DNA of 64,000 nucleotides, from contig JBEKTY010000013.1 in NCBI GenBank assembly GCA_049515555.1, positions 12,696 to 76,695 of the forward strand, given 5' to 3'. Source of the stretch: JBEKTY01 sp049515555. GTDB taxonomy: Bacteria > Planctomycetota > Planctomycetia > Pirellulales > Thermoguttaceae. The notes beneath the pieces were generated by a model. That model was not told where the DNA came from. It saw only the letters and a program-made list of their open reading frames with translations, and searched no databases. Positions 43,078-51,385 of the stretch are shown one piece after another (position 1 is the stretch's first letter; every line of letters starts with the position of its first letter). Made by a program: the position numbers and the translations under genes.

Positions 43078-43944
43078 ATGGAACTGGTCTTGGATGCCCG
43101 CGCGACCCTCGGCGAAGGCGCCATCTGGGACGCTCGCGCGGGCAGGCTCTACTGGGTCGACATCGAGGCCGGCCGGCTGCATGCCTTCGACCCCGGCGAC
43201 GGCAGCGACCGGGTGTTCGAGCTGGGCCAAAGGGTGGGCACGGTCGTGCCGCGGGCCGGCGGCGGCGTGATGCTGGCCCTGGAAGGCGGTTTTGCCGCGC
43301 TGGACCTGCAAACCGGCCGGAGCACCCCGGCGGGCGGACCCGCCGAGCCGCTGGATGGCTTGCGGTTTAACGACGGCAAGTGCGATCCGGCGGGGCGATT
43401 CTGGGCCGGTACGATCAGCCTCGATCGCCGGCCGGGGGCCGCCTGCCTTTATTGCCTCGAGCCCGACGGCCGCGTGCGGACCATGCTCCGCGGCGTGACC
43501 AATTCCAACGGCATCGCCTGGAGCCTCGACTGCCGCACGATGTACTACATCGACACGCCGACCCGCGCCGTAACGGCCTTCGACTACGACCTGGCAACCG
43601 GCCGGATCGAGAACCCGCGGACCGTGATTGCCCTGCCGCCGGAGCGCGGCAAGCCGGACGGAATGACCATCGACGCGGAAGGCATGTTGTGGATCGCCCT
43701 GTGGGGCGGCGGTTGCGTGGAGCGCTGGGACCCGCGCCGTGGGCGGCTGCTGGCGACCCTGGCGGTACCGGCCCGGCGCGTGAGTTCCTGTGCGCTGGGC
43801 GGTCCGGCCCTGGACGATCTGTACGTCACTACGGCGCGGATCGGAATGAGCCCGGCGGAATTGGCCGCCGAGCCCCACGCCGGCGGCCTGTTTCGCGCCC
43901 GGCCGGGAGTGAGCGGAGTGCCGGCCTTCGAGTATGCAGGATAG
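43078..43944 (+). CDS. SMP-30/gluconolactonase-type lactonase
   Basis: A 288-residue six-bladed beta-propeller: ATLGEGAIWDARAGRLYWVD is the first blade, with the calcium-binding Glu, and the Asn/Asp ligands appear in GLRFNDGKCDPAGRFWAGTI and SNGIAWSLDCRTMYYIDTPT. Members hydrolyse sugar lactones such as glucono- or galactonolactone to acids, and need a divalent metal. It lies immediately before a glucose-6-phosphate dehydrogenase (9-base gap), whose product is 6-phosphogluconolactone. That pairing suggests a lactone-hydrolysing role in the same pathway, although SMP-30 usually takes the unphosphorylated sugar. Confidence 0.9.
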   Translation: MELVLDARATLGEGAIWDARAGRLYWVDIEAGRLHAFDPGDGSDRVFELGQRVGTVVPRAGGGVMLALEGGFAALDLQTGRSTPAGGPAEPLDGLRFNDGKCDPAGRFWAGTISLDRRPGAACLYCLEPDGRVRTMLRGVTNSNGIAWSLDCRTMYYIDTPTRAVTAFDYDLATGRIENPRTVIALPPERGKPDGMTIDAEGMLWIALWGGGCVERWDPRRGRLLATLAVPARRVSSCALGGPALDDLYVTTARIGMSPAELAAEPHAGGLFRARPGVSGVPAFEYAG

Positions 43945-43952
43945 GATAAGCC

Positions 43953-45407
43953 ATGGCGCACACGATCGTGATCTTTGGCGCGTCGGGTGATCTCACCAGT
44001 CGGAAACTAATCCCCGCCCTGTACGCGCTGGACTGCAAGCGGCGCTTGCCGCCCGATACGCGGATTGTAGGCTTCGCCCGGACGGCCTTCTCGCACGACG
44101 CCTGGCGCCGGCGTCTGGCGGAATCGACCGTCCGGCAGAGCGGCGCCGAGTTCGACGCCGCCGCGTGGGAGGCCCTGGCCGCGCGGATCTTCTATTTTTC
44201 CGGCAGCGTGGAGTCCGCCCCAGACTTCCAGGCACTGGCCGATTTCCTGCGGGAAATCGAGGCCGACGCCGCGCCGGCGCGGATCTACTACCTGGCCACG
44301 GCGCCGCAACTCTACGAGCCGGCCGTGCGGAATCTTGGCGCCGCCGGGATGGCCGCCGAACAGAGCGCCCCGCGCCGCCTCGTTGTGGAAAAACCCTTCG
44401 GCACCGACCTGGCCGGCGCCGAGCGGCTCAACCGCAAGATCCACGCCGTCTTCGCCGAGAGCCAGGTCTACCGCATCGACCACTACCTGGGCAAGGAGAC
44501 CGTTCAGAACGTCCTGGTGCTGCGGTTCGCCAATGCGATCTTCGAGCCGCTCTGGAACCGCAATTACGTCGAACACGTCGAGATCACCGCCGCCGAATCG
44601 CTCACGGTCGGCCATCGGGCCGGCTACTACGAATCGGCCGGCGTGCTGCGCGACATGCTCCAGGGGCACTTGCTGCAGCTCCTCACCCTGACGGCGATGG
44701 AAACGCCCGTCCGCTTCGAGGCCCAGGCCGTCCGCGACGAGAAGGTGAAGGTCCTCCGCGCGGTGCGGCCCATGCGGCCGGAAGATCTGCTGGCCGACAC
44801 CCTTCGCGGCCAGTACCGCGGATACCGCGCGGAGAGCGGCGTCCGGCCCGACAGCCAAACGGCCACCTTCGCCGCGGTGAAGCTGCACGTAGACAACTGG
44901 CGCTGGCAAGGCGTGCCTTTTTACCTTCGCAGCGGCAAGGCCATGTCCTGCCCCACCACGCAACTGGTCATTCAATTCCGCCAGCCGCCGTACATGCTCT
45001 TCGGCGGCGGTCCGCGCGACGACCGCGACTCGAATCGCCTGGTCGTGCAGATCCAGCCGGCCGAAGGGATCCAACTTCACTTCTACACGAAGGTGCCCGA
45101 TGCCGGGATGCAGCTCCGCATGACCGATCTGGCCTTCCGGTTCCGCGAGGCGTTTGGCGGCCCGATGCCGGAGGCCTACCAGCGGCTGCTGCTGGACGTG
45201 CTCTCCGGCGACGCCAGCCTGTTTGCCCGCGCCGACGAAGTGGAAGCCGCCTGGAAGATCGTGGACCCCATCCAGACGGCCTGGGAGCAGGGGGCCCAGC
45301 CGCCCCTGTGGAGCTACGAGCCGGGCCTGTGGGGGCCGCCCCAATCCACCGAGTGGATGGCCCGGCAGGGCCGAGCATGGTTCGATACCTGCCCGGTGCT
45401 GCATTAG
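43953..45407 (+). CDS. zwf: Glucose-6-phosphate dehydrogenase
   Basis: A 484-residue enzyme that oxidises glucose-6-phosphate to 6-phosphogluconolactone with NADP. It has the Rossmann GASGDLTSRKLIPALYALDC at residues 9-28, the active-site RIDHYLGKETVQNVLVLRFA near 175, and the substrate and cofactor region (FYLRSGKAM near 330). The catalytic Lys and the HYLGKE motif are intact, and the length is normal. It is the entry to the oxidative pentose phosphate pathway and a source of NADPH, coupled to an adjacent SMP-30-type lactonase. A palindromic repeat follows 7 bases after the stop. Confidence 0.96.
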   Translation: MAHTIVIFGASGDLTSRKLIPALYALDCKRRLPPDTRIVGFARTAFSHDAWRRRLAESTVRQSGAEFDAAAWEALAARIFYFSGSVESAPDFQALADFLREIEADAAPARIYYLATAPQLYEPAVRNLGAAGMAAEQSAPRRLVVEKPFGTDLAGAERLNRKIHAVFAESQVYRIDHYLGKETVQNVLVLRFANAIFEPLWNRNYVEHVEITAAESLTVGHRAGYYESAGVLRDMLQGHLLQLLTLTAMETPVRFEAQAVRDEKVKVLRAVRPMRPEDLLADTLRGQYRGYRAESGVRPDSQTATFAAVKLHVDNWRWQGVPFYLRSGKAMSCPTTQLVIQFRQPPYMLFGGGPRDDRDSNRLVVQIQPAEGIQLHFYTKVPDAGMQLRMTDLAFRFREAFGGPMPEAYQRLLLDVLSGDASLFARADEVEAAWKIVDPIQTAWEQGAQPPLWSYEPGLWGPPQSTEWMARQGRAWFDTCPVLH

Positions 45408-45413
45408 ACCATT

Positions 45414-45472
45414 GTATCCGGCACACTCCGTGTGCCGATGGAACCAAGCGGCACACGGAGTGTGCCGGATAC
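45414..45472. repeat. GTATCCGGCACACTCCGTGTGCCG palindromic element after zwf
   Basis: Arms GTATCCGGCACACTCCGTGT... and ...GGCACACGGAGTGTGCCGGATAC, a perfect 24-base match around an 11-base loop. It lies between zwf and the next gene's Shine-Dalgarno, so it might act as a terminator-like hairpin. The same element precedes the CDC48-like gene (29426-29480) and follows a gvpF/L gene (33655-33711). Confidence 0.92.
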
Positions 45473-45490
45473 ATTAAGGAGCAACTCGCC

Positions 45491-45613
45491 ATGACCGAAA
45501 AAGGACGACGCATGGTCCGCCAGCCGGCGACCAAGTTTGCCCACCTCCGCAAAAAAATGTTGAAGAATAAGATAGTGAAAGCGGCGGGCAAGAAAAATGT
45601 CCGAAACCCTTAA
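45491..45613 (+). CDS. Small basic protein overlapping recD2
   Basis: A 40-residue ORF with AAGGAG 10 bases before ATG 45491. It is strongly basic (RHxxxKFAHLRKKMLKNKIVKAAGKK; about 14 Lys/Arg) and overlaps the recD2 start by 17 bases in a different frame. It has no recognisable domain; it may be a DNA- or RNA-binding peptide or a translational leader that couples to recD2. The strong ribosome site and position make it more credible than the many other short frames here, but this remains a hypothesis. Confidence 0.5.
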   Translation: MTEKGRRMVRQPATKFAHLRKKMLKNKIVKAAGKKNVRNP

Positions 45614-47792
45614 GGGACTGATCGAGCGGGTCACCTATCACAACCCTGAAAACGGCTTTGCCGTGCTCAAGGTGCAGGTCAAGGGCCGGCTGGACCCGGT
45701 GACCGTGGTGGGCAGCACCACCTCGGTCACGGCGGGCGAGCACGTCGAGGCCAGCGGCCGCTGGGTGGTGGATCGGGAGCACGGTCAGCAGTTTCAGGCC
45801 GACGAGCTCACGACCGCCCATCCGGCCTCGGCGGCGGGCATCGAGAAGTACCTGGCCTCCGGGGCCATCCGCGGCATCGGCGCCAAGCTGGCGGCCAAGG
45901 TCGTGGGCATCTACAAGGAGCGGACCCTGCAGATCCTCGACACGGCCCCCGATCTGCTGCGGCACGTCCGGGGCATCGGCCGCGAGCGGCTGAAGATGAT
46001 CTCGGAAAGCTGGCAGGAGCAGAAGGAAGTCCGCAAGATCATGCTCTTCCTGGCCGAGCACGGCATCAGCCTCGCGCGGGCAATGCGCATCTACCGCACC
46101 TACGGCCACCAGTCCATCGCCAAGATCAAGGAGAATCCTTATCAACTGGCCGACGACATCCGCGGCATCGGCTTTCGGACCGCCGACGAGCTGGCCGCCA
46201 AGCTGGGGATCGACCGCAACAGTCCATATCGGGCGCAGGCCGCCGTCCGCTACACGCTGCAAGACCTGGCCGGCCACGGCCACTGCGGCTACCCGGAGCC
46301 GGGCGCCGTCGAGCAGACCGGCAAGCTGGTCGAGATCGACCGGCGGATCGTCGAGGAGGCGATTCGTACCGTGGTAAGCGACCGCAGCGTGGTTCGCGAG
46401 ACCATCGAGGGCGAGCCCTGGCTGTACCTGGCCGCCTTGCACCGGGCCGAGGTGGGACTGGCCCAGGCCGTGGCCCGCATCGCCGCCGACCGCCCGCACC
46501 CGCTGCCCCGCATCAACGTCGAGAAGGCCATCGGCTGGGTCGAGGGCCGCTTGGCTATCAGCCTGGCCCCCGGCCAGCAAGAGGCCATCCGCGAGGCCTG
46601 CCGGCGGAAGATGCTGGTCATCACCGGCGGGCCGGGGGTCGGCAAGACCACGCTGGTGCGCAGCATCCTGGAAATCTTCGCCGCCAAGGGCCTGAAATGC
46701 GTGCTGGCCGCGCCCACCGGCCGGGCCGCCAAACGCATGGCCGAGCTCACCGCCCGCACGGCCAAGACCATCCACCGCCTGCTGGAATTCGATCCCGCCA
46801 GCGGCGAGTTCAAGCGGAACCAGCAGAACCCGCTCCACGGCGACCTGTTCGTCCTGGACGAAACGTCGATGGTCGACGTCGTGCTGGGCGAGCAGTTCTT
46901 CCGCGCCGTCCCCTCCCGCGCCGCCGTGATCCTCGTGGGCGACGTGGATCAGCTTCCCTCGGTCGGGCCCGGCACGGTCCTGGCCGACTTGATCGCCTCC
47001 GGCACGCTGCCGGTGGTCCGGCTGACCGAGATCTTCCGGCAGGCAGCGGCCAGCCAAATCGTCGCCGCCGCCTATGCCATCAACCGGGGCCGGCTGCCGG
47101 AGCTGAAGGCCCCCCAGACCCTGAGCGACTTCTATTTCATCGAGGCCGAGCAGCCCGAGGTCGTCCAGGACCTGATCGTCCGCCTGGTCCGCGAGCGGAT
47201 CCCCCGGCGGTTCGGCTTCAATCCCAAGACCGACATCCAGGTCCTCAGCCCCATGAACCGCTCCCCGCTGGGATCGAGGAACCTCAACCAGGTGCTCCAG
47301 GCGGCGCTGAACCCCGCCGTCGGCGAGGCCGAAATCCAACGCTTCGGCTGGACCTTCCGCCTCGGCGACCGTGTGATCCAGACCGAAAACGACTATAATC
47401 GCGATGTCTTCAACGGCGACTTGGGCCTGGTCGAGAAGATCAACCGCATCGAGCAGGAGATGGTGATCAACTTCGAGGGCCGCCAGGTCGAATACGACTT
47501 CGGCGACCTGGACGAGCTCGCCTTGGCCTACGCACTGTCGATCCACAAGAGCCAGGGCTCGGAGTTCCCCTGCGTGGTGATCCCCCTGCACACGCAGCAC
47601 TACATGATGCTCCAGCGGAACCTGCTCTACACCGCGGTTACCAGGGGCAAGCGGCTGGTCGTCCTGGTGGGGACCAAGAAGGCCCTGGCCATGGCCGTCC
47701 GCCGCCAGGACACCGCCCGCAGGTACACGGCCCTGCGCGGGAGACTGCAAACTGCGGGTGCCCGGTCCCCTCTCCCTCCGGGAGAGGGCTAG
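45597..47792 (+). CDS. recD2: RecD2-type DNA helicase
   Basis: A 731-residue SF1B 5'-3' helicase. The N-terminal OB-like and helix-hairpin-helix segments (RGIGAKLAAKVVGIYKERTL; VRGIGRERLKMISESW; IRGIGFRTADELAAKLGIDR) are characteristic of RecD2 and absent from the RecBCD RecD. The helicase core has Walker A ITGGPGVGKTTLVRSILEIF near 343, motif II DLFVLDETSMVDVVLGEQ, and motif VI ALSIHKSQGSEFPCVVIPLH near 645. It repairs and restarts DNA in bacteria without RecBC. The last nine residues (RSPLPPGEG) are encoded by a CCCTCTCCCTCCGGGAGAGG hairpin, so the natural C-terminus has been replaced. Confidence 0.94.
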   Translation: MSETLKGLIERVTYHNPENGFAVLKVQVKGRLDPVTVVGSTTSVTAGEHVEASGRWVVDREHGQQFQADELTTAHPASAAGIEKYLASGAIRGIGAKLAAKVVGIYKERTLQILDTAPDLLRHVRGIGRERLKMISESWQEQKEVRKIMLFLAEHGISLARAMRIYRTYGHQSIAKIKENPYQLADDIRGIGFRTADELAAKLGIDRNSPYRAQAAVRYTLQDLAGHGHCGYPEPGAVEQTGKLVEIDRRIVEEAIRTVVSDRSVVRETIEGEPWLYLAALHRAEVGLAQAVARIAADRPHPLPRINVEKAIGWVEGRLAISLAPGQQEAIREACRRKMLVITGGPGVGKTTLVRSILEIFAAKGLKCVLAAPTGRAAKRMAELTARTAKTIHRLLEFDPASGEFKRNQQNPLHGDLFVLDETSMVDVVLGEQFFRAVPSRAAVILVGDVDQLPSVGPGTVLADLIASGTLPVVRLTEIFRQAAASQIVAAAYAINRGRLPELKAPQTLSDFYFIEAEQPEVVQDLIVRLVRERIPRRFGFNPKTDIQVLSPMNRSPLGSRNLNQVLQAALNPAVGEAEIQRFGWTFRLGDRVIQTENDYNRDVFNGDLGLVEKINRIEQEMVINFEGRQVEYDFGDLDELALAYALSIHKSQGSEFPCVVIPLHTQHYMMLQRNLLYTAVTRGKRLVVLVGTKKALAMAVRRQDTARRYTALRGRLQTAGARSPLPPGEG
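47768..47788 (+). terminator. Hairpin at the 3' end of recD2 (repeat-like)
   Basis: CCCTCTCCC-TCC-GGGAGAGGG is a 9-bp stem with a 3-base loop spanning the last codons of recD2. It is followed by GGTGAGGGG, not by a T-run, so a rho-independent terminator is unlikely; the family occurs as interspersed repeats in many planctomycete genomes (from memory). The fragment CCCCTCTCCCG at 48480 is a partial relative. Confidence 0.4.
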
Positions 47793-47839
47793 GGTGAGGG
47801 GAAATCGGTGAGTTCTCAAGCTGTGAGGTCGCGATACAC

Positions 47840-48628
47840 GTGCTGAGCTTCCTTCTCCAGGCGGTTGCGATCTCGCTATCGGGCGTGATGGCCCCGGGAC
47901 CCATGACGGCCGTGACCCTGGCCGCCGGGGCCCGCTCCCGGCATGCGGGGGCCCTCGTGGCCCTCGGCCACGCCGTCGTCGAGATGCCGCTTATCCTGCT
48001 CCTGGCCGCCGGGATCGGCGAGTTTCTAAAATCGCCGGCGGCCCGGCTGGGCATCGGACTGGCCGGCGGCGCGGTGCTGATCCTCTTTGGCGTGCAACTG
48101 CTCGTGGGCCTCCGCGGCGGCAGCCCCCCGGCCGCCGCGGAGCCCCACCGCCATCCCCTGCTGACGGGCATCGTGCTCACCGGGGCCAACCCCTATTTTC
48201 TCGTCTGGTGGGCCACCGTGGGCCTGGCACTGGCAACCCAAGCCCTTCAGTGGGGCGCCTTGGCGCTGGTCGCCTTCGCAGTGGTCCATTGGCTGTGCGA
48301 TCTGGTTTGGCTCGAGATCCTCTCGCTGCTGGGATTCAAGGGCTCGGCGGCCTTCGGCCCACGGGCCCAACGCGCGGTCTCTGCCGCCTGCGCACTGGTC
48401 CTGCTGGGCTTCGGGGCAAAGTTCCTCTACGATGCGGCTGCCGGAGTCTACCGCGACCGGCCAGCCGCAGTGGCTAGGTCCCCTCTCCCGCGTGCCGCTG
48501 CGGCACGATCGGTAGTTGTAGGGTGGGTCGAGCCAGAGCGAGCCCCGCCAAAATCCGCGGACGCTGTGATAACACTTTCACCACCCATGTCAATCCCGCG
48601 TCGCCGGAATTCTCGGGCGTTCTTCTGA
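47840..48628 (+). CDS. LysE-family exporter with a repeat-derived tail
   Basis: A 262-residue protein with a GTG start and about six membrane helices. The LysE/RhtB signature LSGVMAPGPMTAVTLAAGAR is at residues 13-32 and matches the family's GxxxGPGP loop; the second half has NPYFLVWWATVGLALATQAL. Members export amino acids or other small molecules. After the last helix (~residue 205) the frame continues through 50 residues encoded by repeats, including the GTAGGGTGGGTCGAGCC element and a TCGCCGGAATTCTCGGGCG unit. The natural stop is therefore displaced. Confidence 0.85.
   Translation: MLSFLLQAVAISLSGVMAPGPMTAVTLAAGARSRHAGALVALGHAVVEMPLILLLAAGIGEFLKSPAARLGIGLAGGAVLILFGVQLLVGLRGGSPPAAAEPHRHPLLTGIVLTGANPYFLVWWATVGLALATQALQWGALALVAFAVVHWLCDLVWLEILSLLGFKGSAAFGPRAQRAVSAACALVLLGFGAKFLYDAAAGVYRDRPAAVARSPLPRAAAARSVVVGWVEPERAPPKSADAVITLSPPMSIPRRRNSRAFF
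48519..48628. repeat. GTAGGGTGGGTCGAG element and GTCGCCGGAATTCTCGGGCG unit at the LysE gene end
   Basis: TAGGGTGGGTCGAGCCAGAG begins at 48519 and is followed by CGAGCCCCGCCAAAATCCGC. At 48587 begins CCCATGTCAATCCCGCGTCG then CCGGAATTCTCGGGCGTTC, which is ~80% identical to 49738-49780. Both are open in the reading frame. Confidence 0.7.
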
Positions 48629-48998
48629 CCTGATCCTTGACCGCCGCGCCCTTATTCCGCCTCGGCGGACGGCACACGGAATGTGTGCTGCTGGAAACTC
48701 GGCTCCCAATGCAGGAAAAAGAGGCGCAAACGATTGGGATATGTTCCCTCTGATCGCGCCTGATCGGCCCAGCCGCAAAGCGGTTGAACAACACACGGCA
48801 AGCGCGGCACCGCCCTGGGTTGGCGGTTGGGGGAGGTGGTGAACCCTTCTGAAACGGTCGCGAGCACGCCACCGCAATCACCCTCGTGCGTACACCGGGC
48901 CGCTGGACAAACAGTGGTCAGGTGGCGATAATGCCAGCAATGGGAGAGGGTGGATGGGGCTGTCGCCAGGCCGCCTGCCAAGCGTCGGAGGAATCGCC
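48629..48998. other. 370-base intergenic region with a half palindrome
   Basis: Contains a degenerate GGCGGACGGCACACGGAATG half-element at 48662-48684, otherwise no repeat, ORF or convincing promoter that I can see. GGAGG at 48987-48991 is the ribosome site for the next gene. Confidence 0.45.
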
Positions 48999-49232
48999 AT
49001 GGACTCGAATCAAGAGAGGAATCGGGCCGCGTTCGAGGCGGCCAAACAGGAGTTGACCAAGCGGTATCCGCCCGGACGTTTTATCGCCTTCGATGACGGC
49101 CAGATCGTTGCCGACGCGGCCAGTTTCGATGAATTGACAGAGACTTTGTCCGTGATCGGCAAGGACCGCCCTGACGTGTTTGTCGTGCAGGCGGGCACGG
49201 ACTATCCGGACGAGGTCTCCATCCTCTTGTGA
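48999..49232 (+). CDS. DUF5678-like small protein
   Basis: A 77-residue protein. ATG 48999 follows GGAGG by 7 bases; an in-frame upstream start at 48954 would add 15 unlikely residues. The core ELTKRYPPGRFIAFDDGQIV followed by ADAASFDELTETLSVIGKDR and ending VVQAGTDYPDEVSILL matches the DUF5678-like pattern (a Tyr-Pro..gkwVAi.dG motif). Function is unknown. It overlaps a predicted aspartic-protease gene (GTGA), and the two often occur together in planctomycetes and cyanobacteria (from memory). Confidence 0.72.
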   Translation: MDSNQERNRAAFEAAKQELTKRYPPGRFIAFDDGQIVADAASFDELTETLSVIGKDRPDVFVVQAGTDYPDEVSILL

Positions 49233-49666
49233 CGGCGATGCCGGAAACGTCCTTGGAGCAACGGAACGTTTACCGGGGCGAGCCGGCACGAGCGTGGCTT
49301 CGCCTGGAACTAATATCTGCCAGCGGCCGGGTTCGTGAATTGGAAGTCCTTGCCGACACCGGGAACCCGTGCGCAATTATTGTGGACACGGCAACCATGC
49401 AAGCCCTGCGTTGGCGAGAGTCCATCAGGACGGATTCCAACTTCGGCCCTCTTGAGGGCGGCTGGGTGCGGATCGTGATTCCGGAACTCGGGTTTGACGT
49501 CAAGACGCTCGGCTATGGCAACGATTCGGTGGTGAAGGTGGTGAAGCGAAGCGATACGGGATTTGGCGGACTGGTCGGCTTGCCATTGCTCCAGATGCTC
49601 GAGTACGGAGGAGACGACGGGCGGTTCTGGGTCCGGTCGTCTGCCAAGCGACGGCCTGCCACGTGA
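49229..49666 (+). CDS. Retropepsin-like (clan AA) aspartic protease
   Basis: A 145-residue protein with a GTG start overlapping the preceding stop; ATG 49238 is an alternative. The catalytic motif is LEVLADTGNPCAIIVDTATM near residue 40 (D-T-G), followed by the beta-strand pairs of a retropepsin fold (DVKTLGYGNDSVVKVVKRSD) and the hydrophobic GGLVGLPLLQMLEYGGDD, where the GLPLL segment corresponds to the (L/I)G..(L/F) motif of clan AA. Bacterial single-domain members probably work as dimers. Coupling to the DUF5678-like gene suggests that the pair acts together, perhaps as protease and target, but this is inference. Confidence 0.75.
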   Translation: MTAMPETSLEQRNVYRGEPARAWLRLELISASGRVRELEVLADTGNPCAIIVDTATMQALRWRESIRTDSNFGPLEGGWVRIVIPELGFDVKTLGYGNDSVVKVVKRSDTGFGGLVGLPLLQMLEYGGDDGRFWVRSSAKRRPAT

Positions 49667-49953
49667 CGGCGCAAGCCACAAGTGGCTGCCCCAGGAGTTG
49701 AGGAAGTCCCGGTGCCATCGTATAGCACGCTCATCGCCTATGTCGATCCCCGGTCGCCGGAATTTTCGCGCGTTTTTCAAAGCGATATGACAGGGGTTGG
49801 GCTTCTCTGCGATCGACTCACCCACCGCTTCAAACAAGCCATATCGGTTGACAAGAAAGCTGTCTGCTGGAAGATTAGAGTCAGCCGCGCCGCGAGCGGC
49901 GGGTTGGTGGCCGGGCGGTTTCTTCAAATTCCAATATAGCAGGCGGAGGGTTC
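49667..49953. other. Gap with a repeat unit and a dubious ORF
   Basis: GTCGATCCCCGGTCGCCGGA at 49741 onward is ~80% identical to 48589-48628. An 85-codon frame runs from 49682 to 49939 but has no ribosome site, overlaps the repeat, and shows no recognisable domain. I treat it as non-coding. No other gene is visible. Confidence 0.4.
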
Positions 49954-50110
49954 ATGGCGAAGGTGCATGTCACAGTGTCGGCGGCCGGCGTAGGCGCGGC
50001 ACAGCCGGACGAGCCGGAGCGGCTGGCCGAGCGCCTGGCGCAGGTTTTCGCCCGCTTTCAGGGCCGGCGTGAAGAGTTGATCCCGCTGTTGCAAGGGGTG
50101 CAGGAGGAGT
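49954..50110 (+). pseudogene. N-terminal fragment of a NuoE-like (24-kDa NADH dehydrogenase) gene
   Basis: About 50 residues, with LAERLAQVFARFQGRREELI PLLQGVQEEW matching the first helices of the complex I/hydrogenase 24-kDa (NuoE/HndA) family (a helical FxxxREELIPxLQxVQE motif). The next segment of the family, GYLP and the four-cysteine 2Fe-2S site, is missing; the frame is replaced by antisense of a hicB-like fragment. A GGAGGG site lies just upstream. It is therefore a truncated remnant, not a functional subunit. Confidence 0.6.
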
Positions 50111-50246
50111 GGGCGAAGGCTTGGGCCAACGTGTCGCCGCTGGTGATGATGTCGGGCAGGTCGGGGAAATCCACCGCGTAGGCCGGTTCCTGCGACTGAT
50201 AGGTGATCGAAAAAATGTAGCCCCGGTATTCGTGGCCGGTGGTCAT
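50105..50246 (-). pseudogene. HicB-like antitoxin N-terminal fragment
   Basis: The minus-strand frame reads MTTGHEYRGYIFSITYQSQE, then PAYAVDFPDLPDIITSGDTL AQAFAH, the HicB-fold start (YxVxFPDLPxxxTxGxTLxeA). After ~47 residues it loses homology in SSCTPCNSGINSS, where it meets the NuoE-like fragment from the opposite strand. No HicA partner is visible. The C-terminal HTH of HicB is missing. It is a broken antitoxin copy. Confidence 0.62.
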
Positions 50247-50287
50247 CGCTGCAATTTCTTCATCGGGTTACAGCCGGTCGGGCCAGG

Positions 50288-51346
50288 TCAACTACGGGGC
50301 GGCGGGTCGGCCGGGATTTTGGCTACGCAGGCTTGCATTTTCTCCAGGCCCGTGCGGGCGACCGTCAGGGCGTCCTGCTTCCAGTAGTCGCGGTTGAACA
50401 CCTCCAGCGAGAGCATGCCGCCGAAGCCGATGTGGCGCAGGTCGGCCAGGATCGCGGGCAGCGGGGCAATGCCGTCGCCCGGGTAAACGCGGTCGGCGTC
50501 GGTGGCCGTCGCCCGCGGCGGATGGGCGGGGTAGTCGTTCATGTGGAAGCTGTGCAGGGCGTCGCCGTTGAACAATCGCAGTCCGCCGAAGTCGGAGCCG
50601 CCCTTGTAGATGTGGAAGATGTCCAGGACGGCCGAGCCCTCGCCGAGGCCGGCCTCGACCAGTACCAAGGCCACTTCGCCCATGCGGGAGAGCGTTTTGG
50701 CCTGGCCCCACAACTCGACCTGCGGCACGACTCCGGTGAGGCGTCCCAATTGCACGAGTTGCCGATAGCGCTTTGCGACTTGGAAAAGGTCCTGGGGGGC
50801 CTTGAAGGCGGCGCCGCTGGGCGGGGCGCAGAGGCGTTTGCCGCCGATGGCGGCCACCAGCTCGAAATCGCGTTTCCATTGCTCGAAACCGCCCGGGCCG
50901 CGATCCGCTTCCTCGCTGATCCAGGTGGTGAAGCCGATAACGCTCTGGACGCTCAGCCCCAGGTCGGCGATGCGTTTCCGCAAGTCGCCGAGCGAGCCGC
51001 CGTGCCCGGCGTAATCGGCGATTTCGAACAGCCACGGCTCGATCGCCTGGTAGCCGGCCTGGGCGGCAATCTGGATCTCTTCGACGAGCGGGAGTTTCTG
51101 GCCGCGGATCGTGCCGGTGTTCAGGCTGTAGCGGAAGGGTTGCGGCTGGCGGGGACTGTCCCGATTTTCGTCCGACTGTCCGCCGCGGACAGGCGAAAAT
51201 GGGACTGTCCCCTTCGGCCGGTCGGGGCCGGCATCCGCGGCGGGGATCGTCGGCAGCCCCGCCACGGCGGCGATGCCGGCCGCGGCGCCGGCCCGGCGAA
51301 TCATTGTCCGCCGGCTGAATTGATAGTCAGCGTGCCCCTGGCTCAT
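50288..51346 (-). CDS. Tat-exported sugar phosphate isomerase/epimerase-like protein
   Basis: A 352-residue TIM-barrel protein of the xylose-isomerase-like/AP endonuclease-2 type (SRRTMIRRAGAAAGIAAVAG Tat signal at residues 11-30). The barrel begins RYSLNTGTIRGQKLPLVEEI and includes GYQAIEPWLFEIADYAGHGG and the metal-site regions FHMNDYPAHPP (~270) and GGMLSLEVFNRDYW (~320), consistent with a divalent metal and the family's E/D/H ligands. Residues ~46-74 are a repeat-encoded insert (PKGTVPFSPVRGGQSDENRD). Substrate unknown; typical relatives act on sugars such as myo-inosose. Confidence 0.85.
   Translation of the reverse strand: MSQGHADYQFSRRTMIRRAGAAAGIAAVAGLPTIPAADAGPDRPKGTVPFSPVRGGQSDENRDSPRQPQPFRYSLNTGTIRGQKLPLVEEIQIAAQAGYQAIEPWLFEIADYAGHGGSLGDLRKRIADLGLSVQSVIGFTTWISEEADRGPGGFEQWKRDFELVAAIGGKRLCAPPSGAAFKAPQDLFQVAKRYRQLVQLGRLTGVVPQVELWGQAKTLSRMGEVALVLVEAGLGEGSAVLDIFHIYKGGSDFGGLRLFNGDALHSFHMNDYPAHPPRATATDADRVYPGDGIAPLPAILADLRHIGFGGMLSLEVFNRDYWKQDALTVARTGLEKMQACVAKIPADPPPRS
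51151..51212. repeat. GGGGACTGTCCC palindromic element inside an isomerase gene
   Basis: Left arm GGGGACTGTCCCGATTTTCG and right arm CGAAAATGGGACTGTCCCC bound a loop with TCCGACTGTCCGCCGCGGAC. It is transcribed through on the minus strand and adds ~25 residues to the exported isomerase. Same family as 27223-27268, 59334-59406 and 62484-62546. Confidence 0.9.
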
Positions 51347-51385
51347 CGATGGCTCCTGGAATGGAATGCTGGGGATTCGTGGCGG

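Noticed and set aside
47768..47803. A rho-independent terminator after recD2
   Set aside because: The hairpin lies inside the coding end and has no T-run after it; more likely an interspersed repeat.
49682..49939. An 85-codon ORF after the aspartic protease gene
   Set aside because: No ribosome site, overlaps a repeat unit, no domain, and codon pattern not different from the shadow frames around it.
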